Shown piece after piece: positions 33,216 to 36,146 of a stretch of 36,146 nucleotides of DNA (the stretch's first letter is position 1; each line of letters begins with the position of its first letter). The position numbers and the translations under genes were made by a program. Source of the DNA: an uncultured Bacteroidales bacterium (GTDB taxonomy: Bacteria > Bacteroidota > Bacteroidia > Bacteroidales > VadinHA17); the NCBI GenBank assembly GCA_937871625.1, contig CALMRD010000185.1, forward strand, positions 1 to 36,146, written 5' to 3'. Below the pieces are notes generated by a model. It saw nothing but the letters and a program-made list of their open reading frames with translations, did not search any database and was not told the origin of the DNA.

Positions 33216-35193
33216 TTTTCATTTTTTTATCAGTAAAACTTAATGTCAGCCTGAGGTAAAATGTCCTAAGCGGCATCGGGTAATTGCGTACGCTTTCCCA
33301 GGAGCCGTTGAAGATATTTCTTGCCCCAATCTCTATCCCGATTTTCGAGGTCCCGGCGGGCAGCACCGCTCCCAGCCTGGCATCAGAAAGAAACGATGGG
33401 GTAAGCCATTCGCTGTTATCCGATGTGGTATACCTCCTGCCCTGGTACAGGGCTGCCACTCCTGCCCTCAGCATCTTCCACCGCAGACCGATATTCAGGT
33501 TAAGCTGATTAACGGGAATATAGATCAGCTGGCTTCCCACCGCCCTGTCATTGGCTATCTCAGATGCGGCGACCACGGTATGTGTAAAGGCATAATTCAG
33601 GTAAGAAGAGATTACCAGGTCATTCAAAGGTACTTCTGAGCCCATTCTGCCCTCCATCCCGTATACATTGACACTGCGTACATTCTCTGCGCTCCATATG
33701 CCGGTCACTCCAGGGATCCATTGTATCAGGTCATTAACTCGCTTCCCGTGAAGTGCAAGATCAAGGCTGTATTTCAATCCTGACGAAGCCACACTTACAT
33801 AAGAGTATGATGCCTCTCCTCCTGTGGCATTTTCATGTCGCAGGCTGCTGTTGCCACCTGGCACCCAATAGAGGTCATTGAGGCAGGGCAGCCTGGCAGT
33901 GCGGCTTACGCTGGCTTTAAGCAGGTGTGCGCCGTCGGGAGAGAGCGTCACTGCAGCTCCGGCTGTAAACTCAGGCTTTATCGCCATGCCGGTGACGATC
34001 ATCTGCCGTACCTGCAGCAGCAGCCTCACCCTTGGACCCGGGTTGACCCTGGCTGAGAGGGATGTTGAAAAGAGATTCCTTCGCTCGGTTCCGGAGTAGC
34101 TCAGAGATCGGGCACTCTGGTACTCATTTCCGGCATTGATTCCCAGCTCAGTCATCCCGTTGGGGCGATATACAAGACGGGTTCTGATCATGAGGAGTGA
34201 TGAGCGGTTATCGCCATTGTATTCAGGATTTTCATGATAATAGAGGTTTACATCAGATGTACCGCCGGCGGTTACCCCTGCAGAGACCTTACCTCTCTCC
34301 ATGGAGTAGTTTATCACACTGCGCAGTGACCTGTCACTCTGCCGCTCACCAAAATCCTGCTGAACCGTCGTTACCGGTCCCGGAAGCTCACGCTCCGTGT
34401 TGTTGTACAATAGGTGAAAAGCAACGGCGGAACTGCCGTACTTGTAATTAAAATCGGCCGATGCCCCTCCCGATGCAAATGATGAATTGGTCCTTCTCTC
34501 CTCCGTTTCTCCTTCCGGGGCATTGACGTTAATGAAAAGATAATCATTCCCTGCCTCTTCTCCCCAGAGGCTCATCCTGGCCGAGAACGACTCACTGCCT
34601 GTTCCTGTCACTGCAGAGGCGGCATAATCACCGTAGCTGCCTCCGCTTACTGCAACTGAGCCGTAGAGTCCTCTCTGAAAGAGAGGGTCAGAGGAGATTT
34701 CCACCTTACCTCCTATGGATCCGGAGACATCGCTGAGGTCATAACCCCCAGGGGTGATCTTAACCGAGGGAGCTGCATGGATCGGGATGAGTGCGAAGTC
34801 AGTGTATCCGTTGCCTGAAGCATTTACAGGCAGGCCATGCCATGTCACCGTTGTATGACTGCCGGGCAATCCTCTCATCGATACGGAAGCGAGACCATGG
34901 TTTCCGTAACGCTTTACAGACAGCGGAGCAGCAAACATCAGCAGTGTTGCAAGATCACTCTCCGTATGGCCGGCCATAAGAGCAGAATCAATCACAAAAA
35001 CAGTGTGAGGTGTCTGCCGCTCCGCAGCAGTGGCAGTCACAGTCACTGCCGAGATGGTAATGGTATCTTCGATGAACATATCCTGAGCTCCGCACTGCGG
35101 TGCCACGGCAATGAACAGTAACAGCAGTAGAGCCTGCAGTCCGGCACGGCTCAATCTAAAAGGGATAATATAGGCAGATGACCTCTTGAACAT
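33199..35193 (-). CDS. btuB: TonB-dependent cobalamin receptor BtuB
   Basis: 664 aa from ATG 35191-35193 (MFKRSSAYIIPF); the longer frame to 35253 would start inside the riboswitch. Signal peptide ends near PQCGAQ. The TonB-box/plug region reads ITISAVTVTATAAER, then SVSMRGLPGSHTTVTWHGLPVN and GSIGGKVEISS. A long beta-barrel with alternating hydrophobic strands ends near YLRLTLSF, followed by 12 charged residues over the btuG overlap. It imports corrinoid across the outer membrane using TonB energy. The riboswitch directly upstream and btuFCD downstream fix the substrate class. First gene of the operon. Confidence 0.94.
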   Translation of the reverse strand: MFKRSSAYIIPFRLSRAGLQALLLLLFIAVAPQCGAQDMFIEDTITISAVTVTATAAERQTPHTVFVIDSALMAGHTESDLATLLMFAAPLSVKRYGNHGLASVSMRGLPGSHTTVTWHGLPVNASGNGYTDFALIPIHAAPSVKITPGGYDLSDVSGSIGGKVEISSDPLFQRGLYGSVAVSGGSYGDYAASAVTGTGSESFSARMSLWGEEAGNDYLFINVNAPEGETEERRTNSSFASGGASADFNYKYGSSAVAFHLLYNNTERELPGPVTTVQQDFGERQSDRSLRSVINYSMERGKVSAGVTAGGTSDVNLYYHENPEYNGDNRSSLLMIRTRLVYRPNGMTELGINAGNEYQSARSLSYSGTERRNLFSTSLSARVNPGPRVRLLLQVRQMIVTGMAIKPEFTAGAAVTLSPDGAHLLKASVSRTARLPCLNDLYWVPGGNSSLRHENATGGEASYSYVSVASSGLKYSLDLALHGKRVNDLIQWIPGVTGIWSAENVRSVNVYGMEGRMGSEVPLNDLVISSYLNYAFTHTVVAASEIANDRAVGSQLIYIPVNQLNLNIGLRWKMLRAGVAALYQGRRYTTSDNSEWLTPSFLSDARLGAVLPAGTSKIGIEIGARNIFNGSWESVRNYPMPLRTFYLRLTLSFTDKKMKNEERD

Positions 35194-35224
35194 AACTTTT
35201 ATTCCCGAAAGCTCCCTGTTACAG

Positions 35225-35412
35225 GACACGTTCTGGCAGGTCTTCTGACTCATCCCTACTCACCGGGCCTTCCCGTCCGCCAGCTGGCAGACAGTGGCGG
35301 GAAATCCGGCTGTAATGATCCGCAAACGGCGGAACGGGCTTCACAGCAGCGGGTACTGTCCCTGGTTCAAACAGGGTTCCCTTTTCACTGCCGGAAAAAA
35401 CCGGCAGCACCA
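35225..35412 (-). promoter_or_regulatory. Cobalamin riboswitch
   Basis: On the minus strand the leader contains AAAAGGGAACCCTG, the ACAGTACCCGCTGCTGTGA segment, GGAAGGCCCGGTGAG and the B12-box-like GATGAGTCAGAAGACCTGCC, in the classic order of the adenosylcobalamin-type riboswitch. A GC-rich stem CTGCCGG/CCGGCAG flanks TTTTTT near the 5' end (35388-35407). It ends about 30 bp before the btuB ATG and should shut the btu operon when intracellular cobalamin is high, probably by blocking translation initiation. Confidence 0.95.
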
Positions 35413-35420
35413 GAATGATA

Positions 35421-35438
35421 CAAAGGTAATGAATTACC
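35421..35438 (-). promoter_or_regulatory. -7 box and overlapping palindrome of the btu operon
   Basis: TACCTTTG (35421-35428, minus strand) fits the -7 consensus and sits just before the riboswitch. It overlaps a 6-bp inverted repeat GGTAAT-GA-ATTACC (35425-35438); a further GGTTACC follows at 35444-35450. No good -33 TTG is seen. A protein operator is possible in addition to the riboswitch. Confidence 0.5.
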
Positions 35439-35483
35439 TGATCGGTTACCGAAGATAATTATCAACAAACAGTATAAGAGTGT

Positions 35484-36146
35484 TCATTTCATAATGAACT
35501 TCAATTCTCCTCCAGACATTATCTCCTCATAGGTGACATAGTTACGGTCAAGCTTTATTCCGTTCAGGAAGACGTCACTGACATTTCTTCTTTTCGCTGA
35601 ATTGTTCTCAGCGACGACTGTAAATATTTTTCCTTCGGGCAGTGATATTTCCGCCCGCTCCAGTGCGGGACTGCCGAGGATAAATCGGCCGTCAGCGGGA
35701 TTAACGGGGTAGAAGCCCATTGCAGAGAAGAGATACCATGAAGACATCTGTCCGCAGTCCTCATTACCACAGAGACCGTCCCTGCCATCGGTGTACATCT
35801 CATCCATTATCCTGCGAACCATTGTTTCTGTTTTCTCCGGTTCACCGGCCATTGAGAAGAGGTAAGCTATGTGGTGAGACGGTTCATTGCCGTGAGCATA
35901 CTGGCCTATCAGGCCACTGATATCGGGAGAGGCATTCTCTCCCTTCACCTTCTCATTCAAGTTGAAAAGAGTGTCCAGGCGTTCAAGGAACAACTCCCTG
36001 CTGCCGAAAAGAGATATCAGCCCCTCCACATCATGAGGCACCAGCCATGTGTACTGCCAGCCATTGCCCTCGGTAAAATCCGATCTTGTATGATGGGAAT
36101 AGAGTGGATCATACCCGGGGCGCCAGCTGCCGTCACTCATTCTTCC
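35484..36146 (-). CDS. GH92 alpha-mannosidase, C-terminal part (5' end beyond window)
   Basis: 221 codons, open through the window edge. GH92 hallmarks: WQYTWLVPHDVEGLISLFG, GQYAHGNEPSHHIAYLFSMAG, and NEDCGQMSSWYLFSAMGFYPVNP, then the C-terminal beta region GRFILGSPALERAEISLPEGK. GH92 enzymes are Ca-dependent exo-alpha-mannosidases that trim mannose from N-glycans or mannans, usually in the periplasm or on the surface of Bacteroidota. The N-terminal domain and signal are outside the window. It is not part of the btu operon, whose promoter lies about 55 bp after the stop, although no terminator separates them. Confidence 0.95.
   Translation of the reverse strand, partial: GRMSDGSWRPGYDPLYSHHTRSDFTEGNGWQYTWLVPHDVEGLISLFGSRELFLERLDTLFNLNEKVKGENASPDISGLIGQYAHGNEPSHHIAYLFSMAGEPEKTETMVRRIMDEMYTDGRDGLCGNEDCGQMSSWYLFSAMGFYPVNPADGRFILGSPALERAEISLPEGKIFTVVAENNSAKRRNVSDVFLNGIKLDRNYVTYEEIMSGGELKFIMK

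Noticed and set aside
35194-35253. Upstream start for btuB
   Set aside because: It would begin inside the riboswitch, and the extra 20 residues precede a good signal peptide beginning at 35193.
35219-35410. 63-aa minus-strand reading frame upstream of btuB
   Set aside because: It lies wholly within the cobalamin riboswitch, whose conserved boxes explain the sequence.

Overview
The window looks like the chromosome of a Bacteroidota member, probably Bacteroidales. Supporting signs are the moxR/DUF58/Bat operon, a type IX secretion sorting domain, DUF4369/TlpA-type thioredoxin lipoproteins, a GH92 mannosidase, a BtuB/BtuG-type cobalamin system, and several promoters of the Bacteroidota form (TTG or TTTG, about 19-20 bp, TAnnTTTG). 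Most genes lack a Shine-Dalgarno sequence, which is also typical. There are no rRNAs, no CRISPR array and no complete mobile element. Genus or species cannot be assigned by reading alone.

Layout. 1-5878 (minus strand) is a tightly coupled operon: moxR, a small secreted protein, a DUF58 protein, a signal-peptide/TM protein, batA, batB and the start of batC (TPR plus a 17-Gln run, cut by the window edge). 5969-8622 holds a DUF4105 membrane protein and a secreted gluzincin-like metalloprotease. Then come glpK (minus) and a cytidylate-kinase-like P-loop kinase (plus). 11065-15023 is a compact group of an extended SDR, a zinc-ribbon methyltransferase, an ERG4/ERG24 sterol-reductase-family membrane enzyme and a classical SDR, suggesting modification of a sterol-like or isoprenoid lipid. 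A cold-shock gene with terminator, trkH and tRNA-Arg(UCU) follow.

17140-21831 (minus) encodes an AraC regulator and two different fused LeuC-LeuD-type hydro-lyases, with no other leucine genes nearby. Next to them, 21950-22187 carries a clear promoter followed by a roughly 200-nt region that folds into a three-way junction closed by a 24-bp stem and ending in a T-run. It stands immediately before a solitary bioG. After three 40-bp tandem repeats come a YihY-family membrane protein, an orphan comB and a TlpA-like thioredoxin protein.

26803-35415 (minus) is a complete cobalamin uptake operon under a cobalamin riboswitch: btuB, btuG-like surface propeller, a secreted trypsin-fold protease with a T9SS sorting domain, btuF, btuC, btuD. 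Overlapping stop/start codons make the protease an integral member, so the operon may couple proteolysis outside the cell to corrinoid capture. The window ends in the C-terminal part of a GH92 mannosidase.

Best candidates for new biology are the structured RNA before bioG, the protease inside the B12 operon, the ERG24-like lipid cluster, and the paired LeuCD fusions with their own AraC regulator.
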